The notes: a model not told the origin generated them from the sequence alone. Positions 34,802 through 43,184 are shown, counted from the stretch's first letter. The stretch: DNA of 64,000 nucleotides from Streptomyces sp. SCSIO 75703 (GCF_036607905.1 NZ_CP144555.1:6634001-6698000), one strand, 5' to 3'. Program-made: numbers and translations.

Positions 34802-35698
34802 CTAACGGGGCGTCACCCGGGCGAGGGCACCCGTCTCCAGCGCCGCCCACACCGCCCCGTCCGGGCCCACGGTGATGCCGTGCGGCTCGGAGGCGGCGGA
34901 GGGCAGCGCGTACTCGGTGATCTCGCCGTCCGCGGTGATCCGGCCCAGACGGCTCGTGCCCCACTCGGTGAACCAGCACTCCCCGACGCGGGCCGCGACG
35001 ATCGCGTGCGGCCGGGACGCCGGTTCCGGCAACGGGAACTCCGTGATGTCCCCGCCCACCGTGACGGTGCCGATCCGGCCCGCCGCGATCTCGACGAACC
35101 ACAGCGCGGCCCCGTCACCCGCGATCCCCACCGGGGCCGCACCCGGCGTCGGCAGCGGATACAGGGAGACCTCGCCGCCGACGGTGACCCGGCCGATGGC
35201 GTTCGCCTGGTTGAGGGTGAACCACAGGGCGCCGTCCGGCCCCGCCGTGATCACCGAGGCGAATCCGCCCTCGACAGGCAGCGCGAACTCGGTGACCTCA
35301 CCGGCCGTGGTGATCCGGCCGATCCGGTCGAGGTTCGTCTGCGTGAACCACAACGCCCCGTCCGGGCCCGCCGTGATGCCGTACGGACCGCTGCCGGGGG
35401 TCGGCAGCGCGAAGCTCCCGGCCGTGCCGTCCGGCGCGATACGGCCGATCCGGTGGTCGCCGTACCGCGTGAACCACAGCGCCCCGTCGGGCCCGGGGGT
35501 GATGACGGTGGGCCGGCACCCGGCCGAGTCCAGGGCGAACTCCTCGATGCCGCCCCCGGGGACGAACCGCGCGATCCGCCCGCCGTGCACGAGGGTGATC
35601 CACAGCGCGCCGTCGGGGCCGGTCGCGATGCCGTACGGCCCGGCGTCCGCGTCCGTCAGGGGAAACAACTCGGCGGTGCCGGTCGCGGGACGCTCCAC
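34802..35698 (-). CDS. vgb: Virginiamycin B lyase homologue (Vgb family)
   Basis: Seven-bladed beta-propeller of 298 residues built of repeated GPDGALWFT blades. Residues important in Staphylococcus aureus Vgb appear to be kept: Tyr22 (Tyr18), His231 in RPHAIVAA (His228), Glu271 and His273 in SEPHGITVG (Glu268, His270). Vgb linearises type B streptogramins by an Mg-dependent elimination, giving resistance. Sequence alone supports the fold and active site, not the antibiotic used. Single gene; a streptomycete could use it for self-protection, resistance or another cyclic depsipeptide. Confidence 0.8.
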   Translation of the reverse strand: MERPATGTAELFPLTDADAGPYGIATGPDGALWITLVHGGRIARFVPGGGIEEFALDSAGCRPTVITPGPDGALWFTRYGDHRIGRIAPDGTAGSFALPTPGSGPYGITAGPDGALWFTQTNLDRIGRITTAGEVTEFALPVEGGFASVITAGPDGALWFTLNQANAIGRVTVGGEVSLYPLPTPGAAPVGIAGDGAALWFVEIAAGRIGTVTVGGDITEFPLPEPASRPHAIVAARVGECWFTEWGTSRLGRITADGEITEYALPSAASEPHGITVGPDGAVWAALETGALARVTPR

Positions 35699-35938
35699 GA
35701 AGGCTCCTCACAGGATCGGGGGCGGGTGGCCGCCGCCCATCATCCGCTACCGGGCACCGCCGCGCCGAACCCTTTTCCGCGACGGCCGGGGTGCCGTGCG
35801 CCGCCGGGTCCCGGCGGGCGGACGCCCGACGCCCTTCCTCACGTGCCCCCGCCCCGCGGACGAGGCGGTGCCCCGGTTCCGTCATCATGGGGCCCGGGGA
35901 AACGGGGCCGGGGGACCGGCCGGGGGAGGGGAGCGCCG

Positions 35939-36286
35939 ATGACCGTGACCGAGGTGTTCGACCGGACGATGGACGTGTTCACGCTCCTCGCGGCACTGGG
36001 CTGCGTGGCGCTGGGAGTCCACGTCCAGTTCCGGCCGGGCCAGGCGCCCGTGATCAAGGGGCCGGTCCGGCTGGTCCGGGTCTGGGGGCTCGGTTACGTC
36101 CTGCTGGGCATCTCCCTCGCCGCCCAGACGGCGGCGCTCATGACCGGCGCGGAACCGGCCTGGACCACGCACGTGATCCGCTGGGTCGCCGGCCCCCTCG
36201 TCGTCGGTTCCCTGCTCGCCTCCTACGTCGTCCGCCGCCGCGCCCGCCGCCACGGTGCCGCCGGGCGGCACGAACCGCCGCCGTGA
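35939..36286 (+). CDS. Small membrane protein, hypothetical
   Basis: 115 residues with three membrane segments (about 12-28, 48-68, 78-98), an R-rich tail (VVRRRARRHGAAG) and no known motif. ATG at 35939 follows GGGGAGGGGAGCG. Unknown; neighbours give no hint. Confidence 0.72.
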   Translation: MTVTEVFDRTMDVFTLLAALGCVALGVHVQFRPGQAPVIKGPVRLVRVWGLGYVLLGISLAAQTAALMTGAEPAWTTHVIRWVAGPLVVGSLLASYVVRRRARRHGAAGRHEPPP

Positions 36287-36431
36287 GCCGGCGGCGCGGG
36301 CCGGCCCCGTGCCACCGGCGCGCCCGTCCCGGCCCGCACCCGAGACGCTGCCCCCGGGCCGGTCCCGGCGGATGCCTAGACTGGTGGCACGTGTGTGCGT
36401 CGAGGTGAGCAGGGCGGGACGGGAGAGGGTA

Positions 36432-36794
36432 GTGGCGGCTGACTCTGGTCGAGTGGAGGACCCGCCCGCCGAGGTGCTGGAGGAGGCGGCGGCCGCCTTC
36501 GGGCTGCTCGCCTCGTCGGCCCGGCTGCACCTGATGTGGGCCCTGGCCCAGGGCGAGAGCGATGTCACGCACCTCGCCGACCGGGTGGGCGGCGCGCTGC
36601 CCGCCGTGAGCCAGCACCTCGCCAAGCTGAAACTGGCCGGCCTCGTCCGTTCCCGCCGCGAGGGCCGCCGGCAGATCTACTACGTCGACGACCCCGACGT
36701 GGTGACGGTGGTCCGCGTGATGGTCGGGCAGCTCACCGCCCGCAACCAGCGGACCTCGGTGCCGCTGCGGCGGCTGCGCGGGACCGGTGCCTGA
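36432..36794 (+). CDS. ArsR-family regulator coupled to mgtA
   Basis: ArsR protein of 120 residues. HTH region HLADRVGGALPAVSQHLAKLKLAGLV about residues 55-80 and wing SRREGRRQIYYVDD. No obvious cysteine cluster; acidic/His positions could bind a metal. GTG at 36432 is preferred because GGGAGAGGG lies just upstream; an ATG at 36372 has none. The gene overlaps the start of the P-type ATPase by 8 bp, so it is almost certainly its regulator. ArsR regulators beside P-type ATPases usually sense Zn, Cd, Pb or Ni; a link to an Mg-type pump is less common. Confidence 0.88.
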   Translation: MAADSGRVEDPPAEVLEEAAAAFGLLASSARLHLMWALAQGESDVTHLADRVGGALPAVSQHLAKLKLAGLVRSRREGRRQIYYVDDPDVVTVVRVMVGQLTARNQRTSVPLRRLRGTGA

Positions 36795-39420
36795 GCGGGC
36801 CCCTGCCCGGACGACGGGGGCGGGAACCGCCGCGTCCGGGACCACCGTGCTCCCCGGGCCGGACGACACCGCCGTGCCCACCCTCCTGGAGGTGCTGCGC
36901 GGACTCGGCTCCGGGCCCCGGGGACTGACGGACGCCCAGGCCGCCGAGCGCCTGGCCCGCGTCGGGGAGAACACGCTCCCCGACCGGCGCGACGCCTCCT
37001 GGCCCCTGCTGCTGGCCCGCAGTGTGCGGGACCCGTTCACCGCCGTGCTGCTCTGCCTCGGACTGGTGTCGGCGGCCGTCGCCTCCTGGGGCACCGCCGT
37101 CATCACCTTCCTCCTCGTCGCCGTGAGCTGCGGCCTGCGCGCCTCGGGGGAGCGCCGCGCCGACCGCTCCATGGCCGGACTGCGCGAACTGGTGGCGACC
37201 ACCGCCACCGTGCTGCGGCGCTCCGGCGGGGGCGCGCCACCCGCGCCCCGCGAGGTGCCCGTCGCGGACCTGGTCCCCGGCGACGTCATCCGCCTGGGCC
37301 CCGGGGACCTCGTCCCCGCCGACGTCCGGCTCCTGAGGGCCGCCGGACTCCGCGTGCACCAGGCGGCGCTGACCGGCGAATCGGCACCCGTCGCCAAGTA
37401 CGCCCTCGACGGGCCCGGCCAGCCCGGCGGCGGTGTGTTCGACCGGCCGGAACTGTGCTTCCAGGGCAGCAGCGTCGTGTCCGGCAGCGCCACGGCGGTC
37501 GTCGTCGCCACCGGCCCCCGGGCGCGGCTCGCCGCCGCGCTCGGACCGGACCGCGCCCGCCGGGAGCCGAGCGTCTTCGAACGCTCCGTCCACGGCATCT
37601 CCTGGATCCTCGTCCGCTTCATGCTGATCACCCCGCCGCTGGTGCTGATGGCCAACGCCGCGCTGCGCGGCCGGGGGCTGGAGACCCTGCCCTTCGCCGT
37701 CGCGGTGGCCGTCGGACTGACCCCGGAGATGCTGCCGGTCATCGTCACCGGCTGCCTCGCCCGCGGCGCCTCCCTCCTCGCCCGCGCCCACGGCGTGATC
37801 GTGAAACGCCTGCCCGCCCTGCACGACCTCGGCGCCGCCGACGTCCTCTGCCTGGACAAGACGGGCACCCTCACCCAGGACCGCCCCGTCGTCGACCGGG
37901 CCGTGGGACCGGACGGGGAGGAGGACCCCGAGGTGCTGGAGTGGGCCGCCGCCAACGCCTGGTGGACGCTCCAGCTCGCCGACCTGCCCGCCCCCGACGC
38001 GCTCGACGAGGCGATCCTCGACGCCGCCGACCCCGACGGCCTGCTCGCCCACGACGGGATCGCCGCCCTGCCCTTCGACCCGGTGCACCGGATCGCCACC
38101 GCCGTGGTCCGCACCCCCGGCCGCCTCGGCACCCACACCCTCGTGGTCAAGGGCGCCGCCGAAGACGTCCTGGAACGCTGCGCACTGACCGACGACGAGC
38201 GGGCCCGGCTCCTCGCCGACGCCGCCCGGCACGCCGAGACCGGCCTGCGCGTCCTCGCCGTCGCCACCGCCGAACGCCGCGCCGGCCTCCGCGACACCGT
38301 CCCCGCCGACGTCCGCGCACTCACCTACCGCGGACTGGTCACCCTGCGCGACGCACTCGCCCCCACCGCCGCCGAGGCCCTCGGCGTGCTCGCCGAACGC
38401 GGCGTCACCGTCAAGGTCCTCACCGGCGACCACCCGGGCACCGCGCTGCGCGCCTGCCGCGACCTCGGTGTCCCCGTCACCCCCGAGGAGGTCCTCACCG
38501 CCGACCGCCTCGACGCCACGCCCGACGCCGAGCTGGCCGGCCTGGTCCACCGCACGACCGTCTTCGCCCGCTGCACCCCCGAGCACAAGGCCCGCGTCAC
38601 CGCCGCGCTGCGCGCCTGCGGCCACACCGTCGGCTTCCTCGGCGACGGCGTCAACGACCTGCCCGCCCTGCGCGCCGCCGACGTCGGCGTCGCCCCCCGC
38701 GCGGCCACCGACGTCGCCCGGGAGAGCGCCGACGTGGTCCTCGCCGAGAAGGACCTCACGGCCCTCGCCCACGCCATCGGCGCAGGCCGGCACGCCAGCG
38801 GCAACATCGCCTCCTACCTGCGCGTCACCCTCTCCTCCAACCTCGGCAACGTCATCGCCATGCTCTCCGCCGGGCTCCTGCTGCCCTTCCTGCCGATGCT
38901 CCCCGCCCAGGTCCTCGCGCAGAACCTGTGCTTCGACGCGGCCCAGCTCGCCTTCGCCTACGACCGGCCCCGCCCCGCCGCGCTGCTGCGCCCCACCGCC
39001 CTGTGCCCCCGTGAACTCCTCGGCTTCATCACCCGCTTCGGCGTCCTGAACGCCACCGCCGACCTCGTCACCTTCGGCGTCCTCGCCCTCGCCCTGCACG
39101 GACCCGGGACGGGGGACGACGAGGCGGTCTTCCACTCCGGCTGGTTCACGGAGAACCTGCTCACCCAGGCCCTGGTGATGCTGCTGCTGCGCCTCGGCGC
39201 GCGGGCCGCCGGCGGCGCCCGGCCCGGCCCGGTCGCCTGGGCGGCGGCGGCACTGGCCGCGGTCGGCCTGGCGCTGCCGCCCTCCCCGCTCGGACCGGCG
39301 CTCGGCCTGACCGCCCTCCCGGTCCTCTACTACGTGCTGCTCGGCGCCGTCCTGGTCCTCTACGCCGCCGGACTCCTCACCGCCCGGATGCGCTACGAAC
39401 GCCGTCGCGCCCGCCCCTGA
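36787..39420 (+). CDS. mgtA: Magnesium-translocating P-type ATPase (MgtA-like)
   Basis: P-type (P3B) ATPase of 877 residues. Phosphorylated Asp357 in DKTGTLTQD; actuator TGES in ALTGESAPV; TM4 motif AVGLTPEMLPVIVTGCLARGA characteristic of MgtA rather than soft-metal pumps (no CPC); hinge GDGVNDLPALRAADVG. Ten membrane segments. Family members import Mg2+. It starts with GTG inside the ArsR gene, so the pair is cotranscribed. A riboswitch leader of the enterobacterial type is not possible in this layout. Confidence 0.93.
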   Translation: MPERAPARTTGAGTAASGTTVLPGPDDTAVPTLLEVLRGLGSGPRGLTDAQAAERLARVGENTLPDRRDASWPLLLARSVRDPFTAVLLCLGLVSAAVASWGTAVITFLLVAVSCGLRASGERRADRSMAGLRELVATTATVLRRSGGGAPPAPREVPVADLVPGDVIRLGPGDLVPADVRLLRAAGLRVHQAALTGESAPVAKYALDGPGQPGGGVFDRPELCFQGSSVVSGSATAVVVATGPRARLAAALGPDRARREPSVFERSVHGISWILVRFMLITPPLVLMANAALRGRGLETLPFAVAVAVGLTPEMLPVIVTGCLARGASLLARAHGVIVKRLPALHDLGAADVLCLDKTGTLTQDRPVVDRAVGPDGEEDPEVLEWAAANAWWTLQLADLPAPDALDEAILDAADPDGLLAHDGIAALPFDPVHRIATAVVRTPGRLGTHTLVVKGAAEDVLERCALTDDERARLLADAARHAETGLRVLAVATAERRAGLRDTVPADVRALTYRGLVTLRDALAPTAAEALGVLAERGVTVKVLTGDHPGTALRACRDLGVPVTPEEVLTADRLDATPDAELAGLVHRTTVFARCTPEHKARVTAALRACGHTVGFLGDGVNDLPALRAADVGVAPRAATDVARESADVVLAEKDLTALAHAIGAGRHASGNIASYLRVTLSSNLGNVIAMLSAGLLLPFLPMLPAQVLAQNLCFDAAQLAFAYDRPRPAALLRPTALCPRELLGFITRFGVLNATADLVTFGVLALALHGPGTGDDEAVFHSGWFTENLLTQALVMLLLRLGARAAGGARPGPVAWAAAALAAVGLALPPSPLGPALGLTALPVLYYVLLGAVLVLYAAGLLTARMRYERRRARP

Positions 39421-39444
39421 TCCCGCCGCCCGGCGCCGGGATCA
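39418..39444. terminator. Bidirectional terminator with both stop codons in its arms
   Basis: TGATCCCG at 39418-39425 and CGGGATCA at 39437-39444 form a perfect inverted repeat. The TGA opening the left arm is the mgtA stop, and the TCA closing the right arm is the LCP gene stop on the minus strand. Compact convergent terminator. Confidence 0.75.
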
Positions 39445-40983
39445 GCCGCCCTCGCCGTAGCTCAGGTCGGAGCAGGGGTCGTCGGCCGCCGTGCGCGCCC
39501 CTTCCGCGACCGAGGAGGGCACCGCGGCCGGCGCCGTCGACGCGGCGGCCCCGGGCTCGGCGTGGCTTCGGCCGACGACGAGGTCGATGCCGCCGCCCGG
39601 CTGCTCGGCCACCTCGGCTCCGGGGAAGAGCCGGGCGACCTTCTCGGCCTGGGCGCGCAGCCCGCTCCCGTACCGGACGACGGTGGTGGCGTGGTCCTGG
39701 CGGTCGGCGTTGCCGGTGCCGGTGACCGTGAAACCGTGCCGCATCAGCAGGGAACCGGCCTCGGATGCCAGACCGGAGGTGGTGGTGCCGTTGCGCACGA
39801 CCACGTCGATGCCCGTGCCGTCCACCGGCTCGGTGGCCTCCGCCGACGGGGACGGCGAGGCGGTGCCGCCCGCGTCCTGGCCGTCGATGGTGCGGTCCGC
39901 CCTGAGCGCCGCCCACAGCTCGGAGGCGTCCGGCTCGACGATCGCGACCCGCGACCCCTCGTACCGCCAGGGCACGGTGACGAACGCGGTGTGGTGCAGG
40001 TCGACGTCCTTGAGCGACAGCGCGAAGGAGAGCAGCTTGTCCGCCGTGCCGAGGCCCGGGTCGACGCTCATCGACTTGGTGGCCGCGTCGGCGAGCGGCA
40101 GCAGCCTGGCCGGGGTGAAACCATCCTCCTTGATCTTTTTCAGGAGGCTGGAGACGAACGCCTGCTGCCGTTTGATCCGCCCGATGTCGGAGCCGTCGCC
40201 GATGCCGTGGCGCAGCCGTACGTAGTCCAGTGCCCGCTGTCCGGCGACGGTCTGCTCGCCCTGGGGCAGCACCAGCCTGCCCCGGGTGGCACGGTGGGGG
40301 TTGAGGTCGTTCTCGTACACGTCGGCGGGCACGCACACCCTCACCCCGCCGACCACGTCGGTGAGTTCCGCGAATCCCTTGAAGTCGACGACGATCGTGT
40401 GGTCCACGCGCAGCCCGGTCAGCTTCTCCACCGTGTTCTGGGTGCAGGCCGGATTGCCCTTGGGGGTCTGGCCGACGGAGAACGCCGCGTTGAACATGGT
40501 GTGGGGGCTGGGCTCGGTCCAGGTGCCGTCGGGCAGCCGGCACGGCGGGATGGTGACCAGGGTGTCGCGGGGGATGGAGACGGCGAGGGCGTGCCGCCGG
40601 TCGGCGTAGACGTGCAGCAGGAAGGCGGTGTCGGAGCGGCCGACGTCGTCCTTGTCGCCGCCGCCGTAGGCGCTGTTGCCGTCGGTACGGGCGTCCGATC
40701 CGATGACCAGCACGTTCTGGCCGCCGGACGCGGCCTCGGGGCGGTCGCGGGAGAGGCCGTCACCGTCGAAGGTGTCGATGCTGCCGTTCAGCTTCAGGTA
40801 GATCCAGCCCAGGCCCGCCGTGCCGAGCAGTACCACGGCGAGGGTGGTGGCGAGCGCCATGCGCAACGGCCGCCGCTTGCGCCGCTGCGGGCCGCGCCGG
40901 CCCCGGGACCCGCCGCCGCGGCCGGGCGGTTGTGCCCGGCGCCGGTGGCGGGCGGGGGTGGCCTGATCGTTGGTGGTGGTCAT
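39442..40983 (-). CDS. LCP (LytR-CpsA-Psr) family cell-wall ligase with LytR_C domain
   Basis: Type II membrane protein of 513 residues: basic N-terminus, one TM helix about 51-72, LCP catalytic domain (NVLVIGSDAR, SDTAFLLHV, VSIPRDTLVTIP, RALDYVRLRHG) and a C-terminal LytR_C domain (IDVVVRNGTTTSGLA). LCP enzymes transfer polyprenyl-linked glycopolymers to peptidoglycan. The ATG at 40983 is used since GAGGGC stands 9 bases upstream; ATG 41013 lacks a site. Divergent from tatA, with a TTGCGCAA motif between. Confidence 0.92.
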   Translation of the reverse strand: MTTTNDQATPARHRRRAQPPGRGGGSRGRRGPQRRKRRPLRMALATTLAVVLLGTAGLGWIYLKLNGSIDTFDGDGLSRDRPEAASGGQNVLVIGSDARTDGNSAYGGGDKDDVGRSDTAFLLHVYADRRHALAVSIPRDTLVTIPPCRLPDGTWTEPSPHTMFNAAFSVGQTPKGNPACTQNTVEKLTGLRVDHTIVVDFKGFAELTDVVGGVRVCVPADVYENDLNPHRATRGRLVLPQGEQTVAGQRALDYVRLRHGIGDGSDIGRIKRQQAFVSSLLKKIKEDGFTPARLLPLADAATKSMSVDPGLGTADKLLSFALSLKDVDLHHTAFVTVPWRYEGSRVAIVEPDASELWAALRADRTIDGQDAGGTASPSPSAEATEPVDGTGIDVVVRNGTTTSGLASEAGSLLMRHGFTVTGTGNADRQDHATTVVRYGSGLRAQAEKVARLFPGAEVAEQPGGGIDLVVGRSHAEPGAAASTAPAAVPSSVAEGARTAADDPCSDLSYGEGG

Positions 40984-41052
40984 CCGTGAAGTGCCCTCGT
41001 CCGTCCGACTCATGCGGAGGGGACGCCTGAGCCCCACCCCATGGTTGTACAG

Positions 41053-41060
41053 TTGCGCAA
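41053..41060. promoter_or_regulatory. TTGCGCAA palindrome between LCP and tatA genes
   Basis: 8-bp palindrome within GTTGTACAGTTGCGCAATG, about 70 bp from the LCP start and 75 bp from tatA. One of three identical TTGCGCAA sites in 1.3 kb, all in promoter positions. Confidence 0.6.
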
Positions 41061-41135
41061 TGTAGCAACAATGACGGATGGTACGCCGCCGCCCCCGGCC
41101 CGTATCGCCGTCCACCCACAGGAAGGGATGGCGGA

Positions 41136-41441
41136 ATGCTCCGCAACGGACTGGAACCCTGGCACCTGCTGGTCGTGGCCATCGTCTTCATCGTGCTGTT
41201 CGGCTCGAAGAAGCTGCCCGAGGCGGCGCGCGGGCTGGGCAAGTCGATGCGCATCCTCAAGAGCGAGGCCCGGGCCATGAAGGGCGACGCGGACACCGGG
41301 AGCGCCGCCGGCGCGCCGACCCCGGACGAGCCCGCCGGGACGGCCCTCGCGCCCGACGCCCGGGGGCCGCGGATCGTCCCCGGCGAGGCCCGCGAGGCGG
41401 AACCCGCACGTCCGGCGGACGGGGAACGCCCCGCGCCCTGA
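41136..41441 (+). CDS. tatA: TatA-like Sec-independent translocase subunit
   Basis: Protein of 101 residues. N-terminal TM helix (HLLVVAIVFIVLFG) followed by the conserved FGSKKLPEAARGLGKSMRIL amphipathic helix, the TatA signature, then a disordered acidic tail. It would form part of the pore of the twin-arginine translocase. GGAAGGGATGGCGGA stands upstream of the ATG. TatC is not in the window, so this is probably a second tatA copy. Faces a TatB-like gene 375 bp away on the other strand. Confidence 0.9.
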   Translation: MLRNGLEPWHLLVVAIVFIVLFGSKKLPEAARGLGKSMRILKSEARAMKGDADTGSAAGAPTPDEPAGTALAPDARGPRIVPGEAREAEPARPADGERPAP

Positions 41442-41459
41442 GGACCGGACGCCGCGGGC

Positions 41460-41487
41460 GGCCCGCCCGCCGAGGGGCCGGCGGGCC
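41460..41487. terminator. Hairpin between tatA and the 76-residue gene
   Basis: GGCCCGCC and GGCGGGCC arms (8 bp, perfect) around a 12-bp loop, between convergent genes. Likely bidirectional terminator. Confidence 0.55.
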
Positions 41488-41497
41488 GTGCGGCCGG

Positions 41498-41728
41498 TCA
41501 GGGGCTGGCCACGTCGTAGCCGTACCGCAGCGGCTCGCCCGTCACCGTGTGGTCGATCCGGTAGACGTACACCCCCTCCGCGCGCACGCCGTCCGGCGCG
41601 CTGCGCACCTGGCAGGGGGATGTCACCTGGATCACCCTGGGCCGGTCGGCGACCTCCAAGCGCCAGCCGTGTGCCGGGCCTCCGTCGAGGACCGCCATCT
41701 CCCACGTCGTGGTGTGCGTCATCGTCAT
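41498..41728 (-). CDS. Small hypothetical protein
   Basis: 76 residues, soluble, not recognised. Strand-rich: WEMAVLDGGPAHGWRLEV, then PRVIQVTSP and VYVYRIDHTVTGEPLRYGYDV. The GG-PAHG and YRID patterns recur in small streptomycete proteins of unknown function. The start may be the second ATG (MTHTTTWEM). A TTGCGCAA motif lies 17 bp upstream of its start, so leader is very short. Confidence 0.65.
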   Translation of the reverse strand: MTMTHTTTWEMAVLDGGPAHGWRLEVADRPRVIQVTSPCQVRSAPDGVRAEGVYVYRIDHTVTGEPLRYGYDVASP

Positions 41729-41744
41729 GGTGACAGTTTAAAGG

Positions 41745-41752
41745 TTGCGCAA
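41745..41752. promoter_or_regulatory. TTGCGCAA motif upstream of the 76-residue gene
   Basis: Within GGTTGCGCAAGTGTCGCG; adjacent AT-rich TTTAAA on the gene side may be part of the promoter. Same core as at 41053 and 42326. Confidence 0.55.
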
Positions 41753-41815
41753 GTGTCGCGAGCCAGTGAGCTGGATCACATCGGGTGGGCGTTCCGGGTG
41801 GGCTGTCGGGCCCCG

Positions 41816-42262
41816 TCAGGTGGCGTCCGGGTCGAAGGCGGGCGGGCTGCCGCCCGGCTCCGCCCGCGCCTCCTTGGCCAGGGAGGTCCGCGCGGGCTCC
41901 GCCGGGCGGCGGGCGGGTTCCTCCGTCGCCCCGGTGACGGCCTCGCGTACGGCGTTCGCGGTCCGGGTCAGCTCGCGCCGGGGGTCGAGGGCGTCGCGGA
42001 CCTCGTCGAGCCCGAGGTCGTCACGGTCCAGGACGTGCCGCCGCACGAAGGTCTTGGGGTGCAGGTCCTCGAACTCGAAGTCCTTGAACTCCGGGCCCAG
42101 TTCGGAGCGGATCTCGTCCCTGGCCTCGTCGGAGAGCGCCCGCGCCTTGCGCACGAAACCGCTCACGCTCCGGATGTTCTCGGCCAGCCGTTCCGGACCG
42201 AACAGCAGGAACCCCATCGCCGCGAGCGTGACCAGCTCCAGCGGACCCACATCGGCGAACAC
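41816..42262 (-). CDS. tatB: TatB-like translocase subunit
   Basis: Protein of 148 residues. N-terminal segment MFADVGPLELVTLAAMGFLL then FGPERLAENIRSV is the TatB/TatA pattern, with the charged cytoplasmic helix continuing (EARDEIRSELGPEFKDFEFED, DLHPKTFVRRHVL), the DLxP-type region seen in actinobacterial TatB. TatB recruits Tat substrates with TatC. GTG start. Unlike a normal operon, tatA lies on the opposite strand. Confidence 0.88.
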   Translation of the reverse strand: MFADVGPLELVTLAAMGFLLFGPERLAENIRSVSGFVRKARALSDEARDEIRSELGPEFKDFEFEDLHPKTFVRRHVLDRDDLGLDEVRDALDPRRELTRTANAVREAVTGATEEPARRPAEPARTSLAKEARAEPGGSPPAFDPDAT

Positions 42263-42622
42263 CGGCCGCCCTCACTTCCCTCACGCGCCACGGCCCGGCG
42301 GGCCGCGGGAACTCCACTTTAGCGATTGCGCAAGTATCGGAACCATCAGGGGTCCGAGGGGGCGGGCGAGCGCCGAACCGGAGGCCGCCGCCGGGCCCCG
42401 TGTCGGCCCAGGGCGCGAGCCGGTCCGCGAGGGCGTCGTTCAGCCGGCGGTGGTGGTCGGGCAGGCCGGGGTCCGCCGTGCCGGGCCGCAGCGCGTCGCT
42501 CTGTTCTTCGCCGCCGAGAACCAGGGCGCGCCCTTCCTCGGGCGTGGTGGCCCAGCCCTCCCTCGCCCGTCAGCCTCCGCGCCACGACCGGCCCCGGGGC
42601 GACCGGCGTTCACCGGGCACCG
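42263..42622. other. Spacer upstream of tatB with possible gene remnant
   Basis: 360 bp. Apart from the promoter-proximal motif, minus-strand DNA from about 42557 down to 42360 has coding-like third-position GC and reads GWATTPEEGRALVLGGEE and RLNDALADRLAPWAD, but it has a stop just upstream and no start codon. It may be the remains of a lost gene; no family recognised. Confidence 0.35.
42326..42333. promoter_or_regulatory. TTGCGCAA motif upstream of tatB-like gene
   Basis: Within ATTGCGCAAGTATCGG, 64 bp before the tatB GTG. On the minus strand it reads ACTTGCGCAATCGCTAAAG, close to the copy at 41745 (ACTTGCGCAACCTTTAAAC). Confidence 0.55.
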
Positions 42623-43147
42623 TCAACAGCCGGGACCGACCGGCGGGGACGACGCCAGGGCCAGCGCGGCGGAGCGCAGCCGCGCCTCCCAGGCCCGCCG
42701 GTCGAGGCCCAGCGTGTACTCGGTGCAGCAGTCGCACGGCGGGAGCAGCGCCACGAACGATCGCTCCGCCGCCGTCCGGACCTCCAGGTCCAGCCAGTGG
42801 TCCGCGGCCAGGTCGGCGAGGGCGACGTCCTGGGCGAGGAACCGCGCGGCCAGCCGGCGCAGACCGTGGCGCCGTGCGACGTCCGGGGCGGGCAGGGCGA
42901 TGCCGCACTCGGCCAGCGCCTGCTCGAAGGCCACGCGGACGTCCCTGGGGTCGGCGTGGCGCGGCGGGCCCGCGAGTTCGCGCAGTGCCGGGGAGTCCAG
43001 CCCGGCGGCGAGTGCGACGGCCGCGATCATCGGCACATCCTCGATGGGGATGTCGTTCGCCTGGTAGCGGCATGCCGCCTCCCCCAGCGGCGTGCCGCCA
43101 CCCGGTCGAGGGCGCTCCGGTTCCGGTGTCCGTCCGGCTGTTCTCAT
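42623..43147 (-). CDS. Hypothetical protein
   Basis: Soluble protein of 174 residues. The middle (IPMIAAVALAAGLDSPALRELAG-type, about 38-60, and VRVAFEQALAECGI) resembles a helical module found in many small streptomycete proteins without known role. Near the C-terminus PPCDCCTEY gives three clustered cysteines that could bind a metal. ATG at 43147; the upstream open frame overlaps the next gene and is not used. Confidence 0.65.
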   Translation of the reverse strand: MRTAGRTPEPERPRPGGGTPLGEAACRYQANDIPIEDVPMIAAVALAAGLDSPALRELAGPPRHADPRDVRVAFEQALAECGIALPAPDVARRHGLRRLAARFLAQDVALADLAADHWLDLEVRTAAERSFVALLPPCDCCTEYTLGLDRRAWEARLRSAALALASSPPVGPGC

Positions 43148-43184
43148 GAGTCCACTGTGCCCGCCGGGCCTCCGGGCAGGGGCC

